Assembly (NCBI GenBank): GCA_013399115.1
Contig: VXAA01007177.1
Location: 606,378 to 670,377, forward strand
DNA: 64,000 nt
Source of the DNA: Anseranas semipalmata
Lineage: Eukaryota > Chordata > Aves > Anseriformes > Anseranatidae
Direction: 5' to 3'
Part shown: positions 18,772 through 31,677 of the stretch, one piece after another
Layout of the letters: each line of letters begins with the position of its first letter
Position numbering within the stretch: the first letter of the stretch is position 1
Program-made: the position numbers and the translations under genes
Notes under the pieces: generated by a model
The model's input: only the letters and a program-made list of their open reading frames with translations
What the model was told of the DNA's origin: nothing
Database searches by the model: none

Positions 18772-21700
18772 ATCTATGTATTTATTTTGCATTCCACCAG
18801 CTACCTAGTAAACTAGCAGACAGACATAAGGTCTAGTTTCTGCTGGCAACAAGTTAGTTTGGTGGCTATAAGATTTCCTGGTTTAAATGCTGCTACTTCA
18901 GCTGCTGTTACAAAGCTGATGAAGAAAATAATTCCTTCCAGAATTAAAGACTGTTTTTGACTGGATAAAAAATTCTTAAAGATGGTCTTTTGTCATACTA
19001 TTCCCACAGTGCAACATTGGTTAAGCCATGGAGTGGAAAGCTTTCCACAAACTAGTTTCTCTGGGGCCATCTTCTTCAAAGTGGTGCAAACCATTGTGGG
19101 GAGGGAATAATGCCTGGGATACATAAGCGTAGGAGTCAAAACTGTGTCTAGCCCTTCCATAAGCTTGGAAGTTCATCTTCAAATAGATTCAGCGTATAAA
19201 GTTTACATACAGTGTAATCCTGCATGACATCTGCATTCAGTCATGTACATCGTACCACTAAGGAATATTTCAAAAAGTGTTCTCACAGAACTTCCTCATT
19301 GTATTCTGCCACAGATTTAAGAGTACCAGTGTGCATTACCATATATGGACACTGGGTTCATTTTTACTGAATTGCCTGTGGTAAAGAAACATGAGCATTG
19401 ATGCAGCAACCTTTTACAAGAAATTTCTGCCGATATATGTGGTAATGAAGAATACATAAATGTCTCATACCTGAAGTAGGAAACTATTACCATAGTGTAT
19501 TTCACAGAAATCAACTCTACAAACTGCTGCTGGTGTAAAGGTGTTAACCCCTAGTATTGGAAAAAATGTACACCCCCAGAAAAGAGTTACGTGCTCAGTT
19601 AACCTTATTTTGATGAGAAGATGAGTTGCTGCTGCTCAGCATAAAGCAGTCTGCCACCCAGCTTGTGAGAAAGGTCAAGTAAACAATTTATATTCAAAGA
19701 CTGTGGGTGCTATGATGTGTTCAGTAAAAACTCTGGAAAAACAAAAGGTACTCTCTCTGACATTCCTGAGGTGACAGAAGGGTCTGGTAATACTTGTGAG
19801 GGGTTGATCGTGTTTAGCTCATAAACAAATAAAAATCTAGAATAATTTTTAGAAGATTATTGCTGTTATTATTACTACTATTAATCACTGTGGTGACAAT
19901 GAGAGACCCACTCAAGTTTAGTATCTCATAATGCTGAATGTTACATAAGCATAGGACAAGACAAAACATCACTCAGTGAGAAATACAATGTTGCTCAGTT
20001 CTTTCCAAGAATCATCTCTCCCAGACCCCAACATACAGGATGTCAGCTCTAAGTAATGCTGTTGTAATGCCAAACTGACACAAATCAGTTGGAATAATGA
20101 GGAACAGCGATGCAGGGTGCTCCTTCCATCTCTGGGTACATCAGCTTTAGGAGTGCTTTGTGCCAGCAGTGCTTTAAGAGGATAAGAATCTCTGTTTATT
20201 GGCTTTATAGCTAACCCTGATTCTTTAATATGATTTTTCCTCCCTAAATTGGTCAACAAGAGAGTTAACCATGCACTGATTCAAATTAGCATGTACTTCA
20301 GCAGTAATGCATGCCACTTCTATCTTTACCCTTTTCAATCTGAAATAAAAAATATTGTTATGCGTTTCTGTTCTAAAACAGACAAAAAGAGGATAATTAA
20401 ATGTATTCACCATGTATTAATTCAATTCCCCTTTTCTCCATTAGTCCTGACTGAGCTTCAATAGCAAATTAGTTAATAAAATAAGCAACTGGCAAATAAT
20501 TGCAATGCACAAAACTGATTAGTCTTCTCATTAGTCAGTCTATTTTGGTAAAGTGGGTTGAATGATTTAGAGCATGAATCAGTTCTGCCAGACAAATTTC
20601 ATAGTAGAATATCTATTCAGTCACATATGCCTCTAAGCAAAATATTTTCTTTCTTATAGCTTTATAATCCTCGGTGATTCTACAGTGACAGAAGAGAATG
20701 TATGCCTTTGAATTCAGTGGGACTGTGTAAGCGTGAGTAAGAATCGCAGGACTGGGAGCCTAATTTAAAGCAGATGAAACATCACCAAGTAATTATATAG
20801 CAAACAAAACCAAATGGCATTATATTTTAAAATCTGTAAGAAGGAATGTCTTAGATTAATTATAAGATTATACATATGTTTTTACTTTATTTTTGCAATT
20901 ATATCATATTATACCATTAACGTACCTATTTAAGTACAGAATCAGACCATTAAGGTTTGATCCTGCAAACAGTTGCACCATCAGCAACAGGCAATTTACA
21001 TTTGGCTTTAGTCTGAATAAAATTATTAATCTGCCTGTAAGCATTATAACATGCTCATTTCTAGAAGTGCTGTAGCTGTTAGTATGGATGGTTGTCCATT
21101 ATTGCGCCCTTACTTGAGACAGTAACTACGTAAGTGCTTTAAATCCCAAAATTGAAACTCCCTGAAGTAGAGGCCTTCTGAAGGTACATAGAACCCGATA
21201 CAGTTTGACTATATTGGATTCTTTTGCAAAGCCTTAGTTATGAATCTTTGTTTTTTACAGATTGAATATTTAAAATAATATATGGTTTTATTTAATACTT
21301 AAATTCTGCTAGACTTCTTTTTGTTCCCAGTATAGTTGCTTTTTATCACAAAATACAAAGTCTGAATTCCTGTCAAGCAATTATACAGTCCTGGTGTTAT
21401 TCTTAATCCTAAAATGTAAATAAATGTAATATGCAGGCTTAGGAAATGTTAGATACTGCTACCAAAATGGAAGTGTGAAATAAGAAAGGAAAATGTGTCC
21501 TATCAAAACCATGACGTATACATCTCAAACAGTTGAACAAACGAATAAAAGATCAGTCTTCACTGGTAAAAATGAACAATATGTTTATTTTTGTAAATTT
21601 TAAATACCTGAGGAATCCTGGATAAAGCATTCTGACAAGAATTATCTGCACATTAATATGATCCAAATCTGGTTTGCCAACTGATTATTAAGGCCTCCCA

Positions 21701-21902
21701 AAACCCTTTTGCTTTCATTGTTAATCCAGAAACTATGGTGCAATCTCTTTTCTAATGGAACACATCTAAATAGCCTAAGCTCTTCACTTGCACATTTTAA
21801 TACATACTGACACAATAGGGCATATATTGCAGCACTTACACAAACAAATACAAGTAAAGTATTTAAAGTATTTAAGAAAGCAATCTTAAATTCACAGTAA
21901 CA

Positions 21903-21930
21903 AAACACACATACACACACATATATATAT
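21903..21930. repeat. CA/TA microsatellite
   Basis: Alternating CA steps followed by TA steps. Confidence 0.85.
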
Positions 21931-22267
21931 GAATTAGAACAGTGCGATAGGAAAACCATTTATTTGTATTTCCATGCTCTGTAGGTCCTTTCTATTTTAG
22001 AAACAGTATAGAGTTATTTGTAGTGATACCACACAGTTCACTGAGGTACTCAAAGTGCTCTGTGGATGTTAGCTCAAGACACATTCGTAAGGCAGAGGCT
22101 GAGGTAGATGGTACTGAAAGGTCATTTATGTAGCTCCAACAAAGATGAAGAGATGTGAGTGCATGCTGCGTTCCAAAGCAACAACAGGAACGGAGGTGAT
22201 TTTTTGCCTTCAGTAAAAGAGGAAAAAAACAGTTTTTGAACATCTGTTTTCCCTGTTTTCACTCTGT

Positions 22268-22352
22268 CGTATAGATGGAAAAAGTGGAGCAGAAAATTGC
22301 TTTGCCCAAAGCCACACACTGGCAGTAATTGAACTAGTGGACAGCTCTGCTT
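22268..22352 (-). mobile_element. MIR-type SINE remnant
   Basis: Read on the plus strand, the order matches the reverse complement of the MIR core: TATAGATGGAAAAAGTGGAG, then TTGCCCAAAGCCACACACTG, then GGCAGTAATTGAAC, then AGCTCTGCTTT. MIR core-SINEs are ancient amniote elements, and diverged copies are expected in bird genomes. Identified by eye. Confidence 0.55.
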
Positions 22353-22999
22353 TAAGTAGAAAATACACAATGCAGTCATATAGTTTCAATAATAATAATG
22401 CAGTTAAAATTGTTATGCATGCACCACCTAGTATCTCCCTGGTGTTATCCTTATGCTTTCACCACCCCTCTGGTTCCTAAGACTGATGGATTTCTGGTGG
22501 TGGAGAGAGTGCAGTGAACTATCAGCATCCAGAGCCCTGTGCCACAGGACTGAGATGCTGGTGTTTATGGTTTCTTCTTTCTCTCCCTTTTCCTCTTTTG
22601 GATTAACCTGGGGCTATTTTTACATGTTTTCAAATTAGGTTTTTGCCACCCAACACTATGGGGACAGGCAAGTTCTTTTAGGGATCCTTGGCAGAATGAG
22701 GACTGGCCACAGGGCTGTGGTTATAATTACAGCATTATTATTACAAAAAAAAAAAAAAAAAAAATTAGCAATCAGCATAGCTTATTGTTATTTACAATTT
22801 TTTATCAGTCAGCATATCTTATCATTACATAGAATTTCTAGTAATTAGTGTAGCTCTTTTCTAGAATTTTTAGTCACCTAGTCTTTTTAATCACATGGAC
22901 CCTCTGCAGATTGGGTCTAATTCTTAATAATCAGTTTGTGATACAATTATCATAATCTGGACTCAGAATTCACCTAAAAGAACACAAGTCATTCACTCA

Positions 23000-23750
23000 G
23001 TCCTCAGAAGAAGCAGACAATGGTGGAGGCATCCCTGCCTACCAGGGGATCACAGGCTTTGCCATCCAGCAGCAGTTCCAGTCTAAGCCCCGCGTAGGAC
23101 TTGCAGCTTCTTGGTTTTACAGGCGGTATCTCACGTGCTGTTATGCTTCTCTGTTCCGTAACGGGTGTCGTCACATCCTGGCGATCCAGCGCCTGGGCTT
23201 TGATAACACTGATGGGCAAACGACCTTTTCACAATGCCCACAGGAGGCTTTCCTGTTCTGTAATAGGGATCACCACATCCTGGTGACAATGCTGGTGGGC
23301 AAATGTTCTTATCACAATGCCGAAAAAGAAGGGGAAGAAGCAGGGGTAATAGGTGACCAGTCTGCTTACATATAATGGCCGTTTGCCTTATGAAATGGCT
23401 TCGGTTATGCTAACGATATTACCAGGTGTCTGGAGCAGGGGGTACCGGTCACAGTTTTACACCTTGTTTTTTCTTCACTGGTCTGCAACTACGTATGGTG
23501 CATTTTATTTATGTTCTTCTCTTGTTTTTACCACTAAACCAGTTTTGTCCAGCTCCAGGTCTGCATTTCTTTAACTGCCCATTGGCAAGTTGTTTATAGC
23601 CTTGGCGTCTCCAGTACCAGGCTGTGCCCCATCCATCTTATCATCCATGCACATACTCCCCTACACTGCAGCTGGTGTCTTCACTTCTCAAGGTCGCTGC
23701 TGGCCTAACAGGCCTTTATTTCTCTACAATTTAACATTATGCTAGAGTCA
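23000..23750. repeat. Repeat-like block, possible LTR remnant (minus orientation)
   Basis: This block is richer in G+C than its flanks and contains two diverged direct copies of a roughly 100-base unit. Copy one (23146–23249) has TCTGTTCCGTAACGGG…CACATCCTGGCGAT…GATGGGCAAA. Copy two (23250–23325) has CTGTTCTGTAATAGGG…CACATCCTGGTGAC…GTGGGCAAA. A purine-rich tract follows at 23326–23348. Repeated units and a purine tract suggest LTR material, but I cannot name a family or find its ends. The 71-residue minus-strand ORF across it has no recognisable domain. Confidence 0.35.
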
Positions 23751-26633
23751 TAAATATATAATTCTACACAGAATAACTACTTACTATTAATAGCTATATA
23801 AAAACTGTGGTTATACCATACAAAGCAAAAGTAAAACAAATTAGCCATAGTCTCCTGTCATTAGAAAAATTGTTGTTACAGCAAAATTGAATAAAACCAA
23901 AGCTCCAAGATCAGGGAGAATTCAGGCAAAGTAAGCCTGATAAGCCTCCATCCAGAGGTCCTGTAAACTCAGGACAAAGCTTGCGGACTGTTAATAGCAA
24001 TAGCAACACTGTATTATTGGGCTACATGGTGTCATAGGGGACCCAGTAACACACACTGCAAAAAAATTAAATTAAGACGGCTATTGCACCAAATTCAGAG
24101 ATTTTCAAAAACTATGCTTTCAAATGTGGATGGATATCTTCATACTCATTCTGTTTTCCAAAGCAGAGTTGGTCAAGATTCATGGACGCTCGCTTAAGAC
24201 ATTCAGGTAAAATGCTAAAAATTCCCAGATTACACAAAGAAAAAGAAGCATCTGTTTAATTGTACTTTGGTGAAGGCAAACTCATTGTGTAATAGGTTTC
24301 AGAAAGAATAAGTATAGATGTTTACTACCTTTCAATTCTGAACTAGAATTTTTATGTTGCATACTGTATGTAACAATAGATTTCCACAAAGGGCACGGGA
24401 AGGAAACTTTTGCTGACTCAAAAACAAACTATTGCAGCTCAACTCATTAGTTTTATGAGAGCAGTCCAGAGTCCATGATTGCTCAGCTTAGACATACTGG
24501 GTGTGCACATGGCAAACAAGGTCATAAAAACCTGACAGAACAGTTCCTGTGTGATGGGTGGATTGGAGACCACACTAGAACAGCATAGTGACTACTCCTT
24601 TCATAGTTTATTTCAAGGAAGTGCAGAATATTAAACATTTTAGAGAATGGATATTCTCTAAGTATAGAACAAGATAGTTATTTGAGCTTTTGCCTAGTCA
24701 TAGAATAAAAACGGTTTAAAGAAGTGTACCATGTCATCTGTTTAACGCATATATTCATGTCAGAAAGTAATGAGCATTTGGCTTTGAAAAAATAATTTTA
24801 ATCAATTTCTTCATCAGTATGGTCCAGCACGTTATTCAGAAATGGCTTCTTTCAGTAAATGGATCGTGAATCAATAGTAGATATAAATAAAGCAGTACAA
24901 AGGGCGCATCATTCAACCGACTGCCAATTGTTGTTGCAGAAGATGGCAGAAATCAGTATCCCAAGATGGATACACTAAATCAGAAACTGGCAGATAATAC
25001 ACAAAGATGCCACCTTTTAACAGAAACTCAAGATTTCTGTCGTCTCCTAAGAACTATTGAAACACACGTCAAATTTTATGTGTTTTATATGAGACATCAG
25101 TTCAAGATGGAGTTTGGTCTGATGTCTGTTTTTCACTAAACATTTTCAAGCTCATCCCTCTTAGAATTTGCGGAGTTCTTGAAATATAGAGAATGTATTG
25201 TCAGGCTGCCAAAGATCTTTCTGGAGCCAGAAAAAAAAATAAGTATCTGCAGACTTTGTATTATACCTCAAAGGATCAATTATTGAGATATACTGAATAA
25301 CTGCAATTCCTCTAAAGTGAACAGTGGTATTACTCAGCACTTTTTAGGATTTGTCCCACAACAGAAAGAGGAATAAAAACAGTTTTCTCAAGCAGACAAA
25401 TAATGAAGAACTTGTATTAGTTATTCATATCAGGACAATCTTATTTAAATGCCTCTAAGAAGAATTTAGAACATGACTCATATTGTGTCTGTCATAACCA
25501 TTAATTATTAATGAATAAAAATGTAATTTGGGCCGTAGCTAATATTTCCAGGCCACTTATGTGAATAGATGTTTTCAACTGTGAGAATACCAATTGCCAG
25601 GAATTCAACATCCTTAAGTATTTCAGAATTACTAATTGTACATTATGTTAATCTGAAAAATCCTATTACTGTCGTATCAAAACTATGAGCTTTACACCTG
25701 TTCACAGAATGTAATTCTCATAGTATAGTTTGAGCTTGCAGATTACACATTCAGTCATGTTTTATTAAAAATAAAGATAAGGACAGAATATTTGTAAATA
25801 CTGATCCACAATTTAAGATTGCACTAGCAGGCATGCACACTAACCATGAGGTTTTACATCTTTTCTAGAAGAAATTATTTCTTAAATGGGAATTCTGGAT
25901 AATTACTGCCAACCACATAATTGCCTAATTTCACTTTGAAACCTTTTAAATTACTGACTTAAAAAAACCATGATGCAGCAGCAAAGGTTTTGCATTTGCC
26001 ACATTTTAATATAACTGTTCTGTTCTCACTTGCCTTACAACACAGAATTTGCCATTTTATCTTCTCAATGCCATCTGTTAATAATGTTTATTACAGTACT
26101 GCATAGGGGGTCAGCTGGGACAGGGACACCAAATGTGCTAATACTGTGTAAAAGAAGTATAAGCTAGTCTCTGTCTCAGATTCAGTAGATAAAAGGTGAA
26201 AGGAAATAACACAGGCAGAAAGAACAATGAGATGGTGGCATACATTGTACCATTTTTATTTTTGTCTTCATTTTAATATTCCAGTCCTTTTCCTGAGGCT
26301 CTGTTATGAAAGAATTGAATAGACAACAACATGAAAGTAACAAGGACACAGAACAAGTTACAGCAACCAGCCCATCAAAGCACATCTGAGGACATTCAGG
26401 GTGCAAACTTCCAGAAAGCAATTCAGTGGTAATGCCTTGACTTCAGTTTCTAGATGTGCCTCACTATGTCTTACCGCAAGGCCTGTATAGGCTCTGTTTA
26501 GTCCTAGTACTACCTAAAAGTCCTGCCTCTACATATGCAGGATGAGGGGGGTGGCCTTTGTTATTTAGTAGCTACTATCTGAGAGGCTAAAAATTCAGCA
26601 AATTTGTGCTTTCAGTATCTTTGTGAACTAGAA

Positions 26634-26690
26634 AGCATTTCTATTTTATAGATGGAAAACAGAAAGACAATAATTAAGTGTCTGACTCAG
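26634..26690 (-). mobile_element. Short MIR-like remnant
   Basis: The plus strand reads CTATTTTATAGATGGAAAAC and then AATTAAGTGTCTGACTCAG, like the reverse complement of part of the MIR core. It is short and diverged. Confidence 0.35.
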
Positions 26691-27116
26691 AAAATCGGGT
26701 AACAAATAATTAAAGCTACAACATTCTTCCTTTTTAATCCATAAACTTCACTTCTAATTCACAGCTAATACATATAATACTTTTGTCATTATTTTGAAGT
26801 AACAAATGTACACATGACCCCACTACTAAAATTCTGGCAAAAAAAAAACAACTTCCAAATGACACATTTTCAGTGGATCAATCTTAACACTTATTTTAAG
26901 AATACTTCAGATGAGTACGCACATAAAACACATGCTCATTATTGCAAAGCAGTCTAAGGCATCCTTCTATTTAATGGGATTAGTAACACCAGCATAGATG
27001 AGTGAAGGTCCTTCTTACAGTGTATCTCCCAAGCCATTTAAGTACATTAATGCTTAGAAATGAAAAAAAGACAACAGTTGCAGCCAATACTGCAGCCAGG
27101 ATATCATTTATTTTTT

Positions 27117-27442
27117 TCAAAATTCAATCAGATGAGTGTAAGGTCCATTTGTATCCAGTTTTAACACCTGTCTGTTTCCATATGTGCCATGCTTGACACG
27201 AACACCTGCTTCCATGCATTTGGCATTGGCAGCCAGTTCCTTTTCACATAAAGTCACAAACTGAGAATAAACTTCCAGCCCTTTTTCTTTTTCAATGTTT
27301 GCATGGTACTGCATCTTTCTTCCCTTCAGTTTACCACCCAGGGTAGCTTGTGGTATGATGAGCACATTGCCTGGTAAATCAAGGATAGATACATACTCTC
27401 CACTTTCATTTTCACTTAGTTTAACGTTCAACACCATGTTGA
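27117..27442 (-). CDS. DTD2: DTD2 last coding exon (D-aminoacyl-tRNA deacylase 2, C-terminal two thirds)
   Basis: DTD2, also called ATD (Animalia-specific tRNA deacylase), is a DTD-fold proofreading enzyme in the cytosol that hydrolyses misacylated tRNA. Published work gives L-alanyl-tRNA(Thr) as its main substrate. The 326-base exon starts after TTTTATTTGCAG with two bases that complete a split valine, then encodes [10 protein letters not shown]…[20 protein letters not shown]…[14 protein letters not shown]…[21 protein letters not shown] and ends IEF-stop. Both ATD signatures are visible: PQATL, where DTD1 has SQFTL, and the C-terminal NGPYT Gly-Pro motif. The split phase and sequence join exactly to 29476–29545. 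The in-frame ATG at 27437 is internal and not the real start. The stop is TGA at 27119–27117. Confidence 0.97.
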
Positions 27443-29475
27443 CTGCAAATAAAAAATAAAATAAAATAAAAAATAGTGGAACTAAAGTAAATTAAACAGG
27501 ACTTAATATAACATCATAAAACAAGATTTAAGATTCAACAAGATATTGCAATAAAGGACAAACTGTTAAAGTAAAAGAAGCTGATGATTAATGAAAAAAT
27601 CATGGACAGTCAATAAATATTATTAACCAGCTAAGATGTCAGAGTATTGTGAAGAATGTGAAGGATATTTATATGAATGTAGTATGTCTAAAGAGTTATT
27701 GAGGGGGGGAAGGCAGTGGCTGACTGTCTGAAATGCTACAGTTTATTGCAGTTGGAGCTCCCCAGAGGAACCCAGGATCCAATTAGTGACCCTAAATTAA
27801 TTGTGTGATACTCAGGCAACATTTACAGAACACTATACATTGTAGGAGATAAGACCATCTTTGGTGCACTTTGGAGATGTTTCTGTCTTGACTTTCTTTT
27901 TGTTCTGGTTGGAGTAGTTTGCAGCAGGATCCAACACTGAACTGATACTGCTGGAGCCCCAGGCTCAGCACTTTGGTCTCACGTGGGGTGAGCACCCTTC
28001 AGCCTTCCACTTAGAGACGTGCAGGTGTCAGCTTGTCTTTTGAGAAAGGAGGCAGGCAGGAAGGTCAGAGATGCAATTTGGCCCATAAACTGCAATGTGT
28101 AAACTTGCAAATAGAATTGTTGCATTTACTGGCGTCATATTTTCCAGTGTTTCTATAACAAATCAAATAATTCCCCCCAAATTTCCTCCAACTCCTTAAA
28201 AGCTGTAAGGATAACAGTCATCTCATGAAAGTTCAAGCAACAACAAAAAACTAATTTAAACAGTTTCAAAACATACTAAGAAAAAAAATATTCCATAAGA
28301 CACACAGACACTTAAGGAGGATGGTGGTGAATAAATCTCCTAATAGGAAACAGAACTTTCTTTTTTCTGGCTTGTTTCAGCTGCCACACAGCTGAAAAGG
28401 TGATTATTCTCAAATATCACTCCCATGAAACTCTCACGAGCACAAAATCAATTTTCATATCATACTGTTTTAAATACAGCCAAAGATTTCAACTTAGTTT
28501 AGCATCACAGAAAGACAGTGCCCTTGAAGACCAAGAGCTGCTCTCAGCATTTTCAAAAGCACCTGTGCTTGTACGTTGCCAGGTCTTTCTGCTGGTCCCA
28601 GCATGTAGCTTGAAATAGACTATTGTTACATGACCTTTTGTGAAACTACCAATATCAGCAAGACACAGAAAAGGGGCAATTTTATGTGGAACACACAACA
28701 TCACTGAATTCCCCAGGTGATCCATCAGTGCTACTGATGGAGGAGAAGAGGCAGACAAAATGAAATAAAAATAATAAAAAAAAACAGAACACAAAACAAA
28801 CAAACAAACAAAAAAAAAACCAAGCCAGAACAACACTGGATGAAGGCAGAGAGAAATGACTACCACTTGACCTTATTCACAGCATCATCTCCCCTTTAAT
28901 GTAAATGTGAAAGTGCATGTGGAGAAGAGGGCAAGAATACAGATACTGCTGTTATCACTTGTGAACCAGAAGACTGCACTTCAAAGACTAACAGGGTATG
29001 TAGTATCTCTGAAATGAGATGGGAAGGACAGTTTAGTTATCCACCCAACTCCCTCTACTGGCTATAATTTTAAATATCCTGCACACACAGTGAGATCAGA
29101 ATTAAAATACCTCTTAAATCAAGCCATGAATTACTTGAAAACAGTCTTCTCTAAGTTCAGTTCTGTCCTGGACTGACATGTTGCCTGATACATGTAACAT
29201 GTAAAACAGTGGGTGCAGCACTTTCTCTGTTATCATCAGGAACATTCAGTGCAAACTGATTTTCTAACAGGTTGATCATGAGCAGACGGACAGAGAAAGA
29301 TATAGACAGCTGTCAAATGAAACATGACCAACCAAGCTGTTCTTTCAGCCAGCTGATTGATTTGGAATGATGCTATCTGATGGATTTTTGACCTCTCATC
29401 TAAACGGTTGCTGCCTTCTCTGCTTCTGCCACTTAATTCTTTTTCAAACGAGAATTTGTAAAGATTATAGCATAC
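27443..29475 (-). other. DTD2: DTD2 intron 2
   Basis: A 2,033-base intron with donor GTATGC at 29475 and acceptor TTTGCAG ending at 27443. It includes an A-rich stretch at about 28770–28820. I see no genes or clear mobile elements in it. Confidence 0.9.
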
Positions 29476-29545
29476 CAATTTTTGGAACAAGATCTTCATC
29501 AGCACCTTTGAAGAAGCATATGTAGATAACAAGCCCTCTTTGGAT
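29476..29545 (-). CDS. DTD2: DTD2 second coding exon
   Basis: A 70-base exon encoding [19 protein letters not shown] followed by VPKI and the first G of a split valine codon. It lies between acceptor TCTTTCACAG and donor GTATGC. The segment equals the conserved VQRGLVIYVCFFKGAD core strand of vertebrate DTD2, so position and phase agree with the family's three-exon layout. With the 27117–27442 exon it covers about 131 of the usual 168 residues. The missing 37 or so are the first exon, expected upstream on the minus strand. Confidence 0.95.
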
Positions 29546-31560
29546 CTGTGAAAGATTACAGAAAACAATGTCAATGTTTCTCATTGTCCACCACGCAGGC
29601 TTATCATTAAAACTGGTATAAAAAATGACAAAACTACACGACAATAAAGTTCCCAAGAGCAGTTTTAGTTATTTCGTATAGCTTCAGACATCAAATTTAC
29701 AGGCTTATGGAAGCTTATGAAATACATACTGGTTAACTGCACAATGCTGCTATATACAATGCATTAGCTCCATGTGAAGCCAAATTTAGTTAGAATGTAC
29801 CATGTACATGTACTGTACACAAGGTGACAAATGAATTTGAGTACTTAAATCCAGAACAGGAAGTAATTTAAGCTTTTTTTCCTAACAAGCATACAGATAA
29901 AATAATTTACAGTGTGAATTATGACTTTATTCCCAATTATGAAATAAGACAAATACCATGGAATTTGTCAGTGAACTGTATTATATTTTGATGTTAAAAA
30001 TAAACTAGTACAGGATAGTTATGACAAAACACAGTCTGTTAATTAAAGATTTAAATATGATGACCAATTTAAATGATGACCAACAATTATGAAGTTGTTC
30101 AGACTATTATAAGGTTATCAAAATATCAGTTTGGGTGAAAAAAATTGATGAAATGGGACCTTTCACCTGATTTGTACAGAGTAAAGGATATGCCACTTTA
30201 GCATTCAAAGAGACTACTTTTAAGAACTATCTATTTGAGGAAAGAATTGGGTCTATACTGAGGAGAAAGCATAAGGCAATTCCTTTGTAGCTTTTCTACT
30301 TTCTGGTTTAGTTCACAAAGAACACATGTGCAACAACCTGTGCTTTATTAAGACAAATTGATAGGCTCTGCCTCATGTACAAGTATATGTGAATGGTTTA
30401 ACCTCTTTGGGAAAAAAACAGAAGGCATACAACATCCACAGGCACACAACATCAAAAAGAAAACCCTCTCACCGCTGCTTTGTCAAGATTAAGTATCCTT
30501 ACATTCCTGTTAGAAGGAAAATAAATGTCAGCTTATAGTAACTATGAAATACTACCTAAGAGATACTAACTAGGTTAGGGCAGGAAGGATTCATTACTGT
30601 CAATGTTATCAAAGCAAAAGGATAAGAAATACAAATAGTTTCTTAAAAAATAAAAATAAAAACACTATCTTTTTTTTTTTTTTTTTTTACTCTTCCCCTT
30701 TTCTTTAACAGATAAAGGTTTCTGGTAAAGAAATCAACTATACACATGAGGTTTTACCCTTTTGTTATTGTGGAGATTGAACAAAATGCTCAAGGCAATG
30801 ACTGAGGAGAGCTATGCCTTCTTAACTAATTTTCTAGTTGCTAACTTCTGGAAAAAGAGAATGCTCTTTGTAGCCAAAATGTCACATGTTGAGATTCTTT
30901 CAAAAGCTATAAACAGCTCCTTTCAAAACTCATTTCGACCACTGCAGAATATTATACAGGTTCCCATTCCCAAATGATTGCCATATTTCATAAACACTGT
31001 AAGAAATTTGATGGCCTGAACTTCAAATGGCATTTCAAACTCTCTCTTCAAATGAAGGAGAGAAATACAGGCTGCCAAAGGTTAGATAGTCTTACATGTT
31101 TAGCTAAATATTAGTTCCAGAAACAGACCAGCATCAGGACATTAGTAAATAATAATAATGCACACATACCTACTAATAAAAAATTCTCGATGAAGTAGGT
31201 AAAATACATTTACATTGTATGTATCTGACCACTGAATTAGAAATAAGTGACTATGCTATATTGCACACCTCACAGATTGTTCTGAGACTTGTGATAGTTT
31301 TTATACAGTTTCACATATGGAAGTAACAATATTCTGCAAGAAGCTCATTTAAAAAGACAAAAAGGTAAATAAAGTGACATTTGGAAGTCCTAAGGCCAGA
31401 TAGCTAAAAACATTAATTATTTTTCGGATTCTCTCATGATTTGATGCCTAATTTTGAATATACTTTTTATCACAAGATGAGACATTGGTTTCAGTGTCTC
31501 ACAGCAATTAGACAGGAGATTCTATTTTTATTACATGTTTATGATCTTCTAGAATACTTG

Positions 31561-31677
31561 CAACCACGTTCTGGTTGAAAACTATTCAACTGTTCCTAAG
31601 TTGAAACTTATGGTTTCAACTGTGATTGAAAACTGTGGTTGAACATTATTTTCAACACGTTCAATCATGTTTCAACC
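31561..31677. repeat. Cluster of GTTGAA/TTCAAC inverted repeats
   Basis: Within about 115 bases the hexamer GTTGAA or its complement recurs, and several perfect short hairpins can form: CAACC…GGTTG (31561–31577), TTGAAAC-TTATG-GTTTCAA (31601–31619), GTTGAA…TTCAAC (31638–31656), and an outer GGTTGAAA…TTTCAACC pair. This is more regular than the flanks. Function unknown. Confidence 0.6.

Larger units (their letters stand above)
18518..27116. other. Intergenic region between HEATR5A and DTD2
   Basis: About 8.6 kb of AT-rich DNA without recognisable coding exons. It contains a TG/TA microsatellite (18751–18771), a CA/TA microsatellite (21903–21930), two MIR remnants, an A20 run (22745–22764) and a complex repeat-like block at about 23.0–23.75 kb. 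The DTD2 3' UTR occupies an unknown length at its right end. AATAAA on the minus strand occurs at 27107–27112 (only five bases after the stop codon), 26255–26260 and near 26087. I cannot choose among them. Confidence 0.5.

Noticed and set aside
23004..23219. 71-residue minus-strand ORF in the repeat-like block.
   Set aside because: It lacks a recognisable domain and lies within a duplicated, probably mobile-element-derived block.
28489..28866. 125-residue minus-strand ORF in DTD2 intron 2.
   Set aside because: Low-complexity hydrophobic stretch over an A-rich run, inside a well-defined intron, with no similarity that I recognise.
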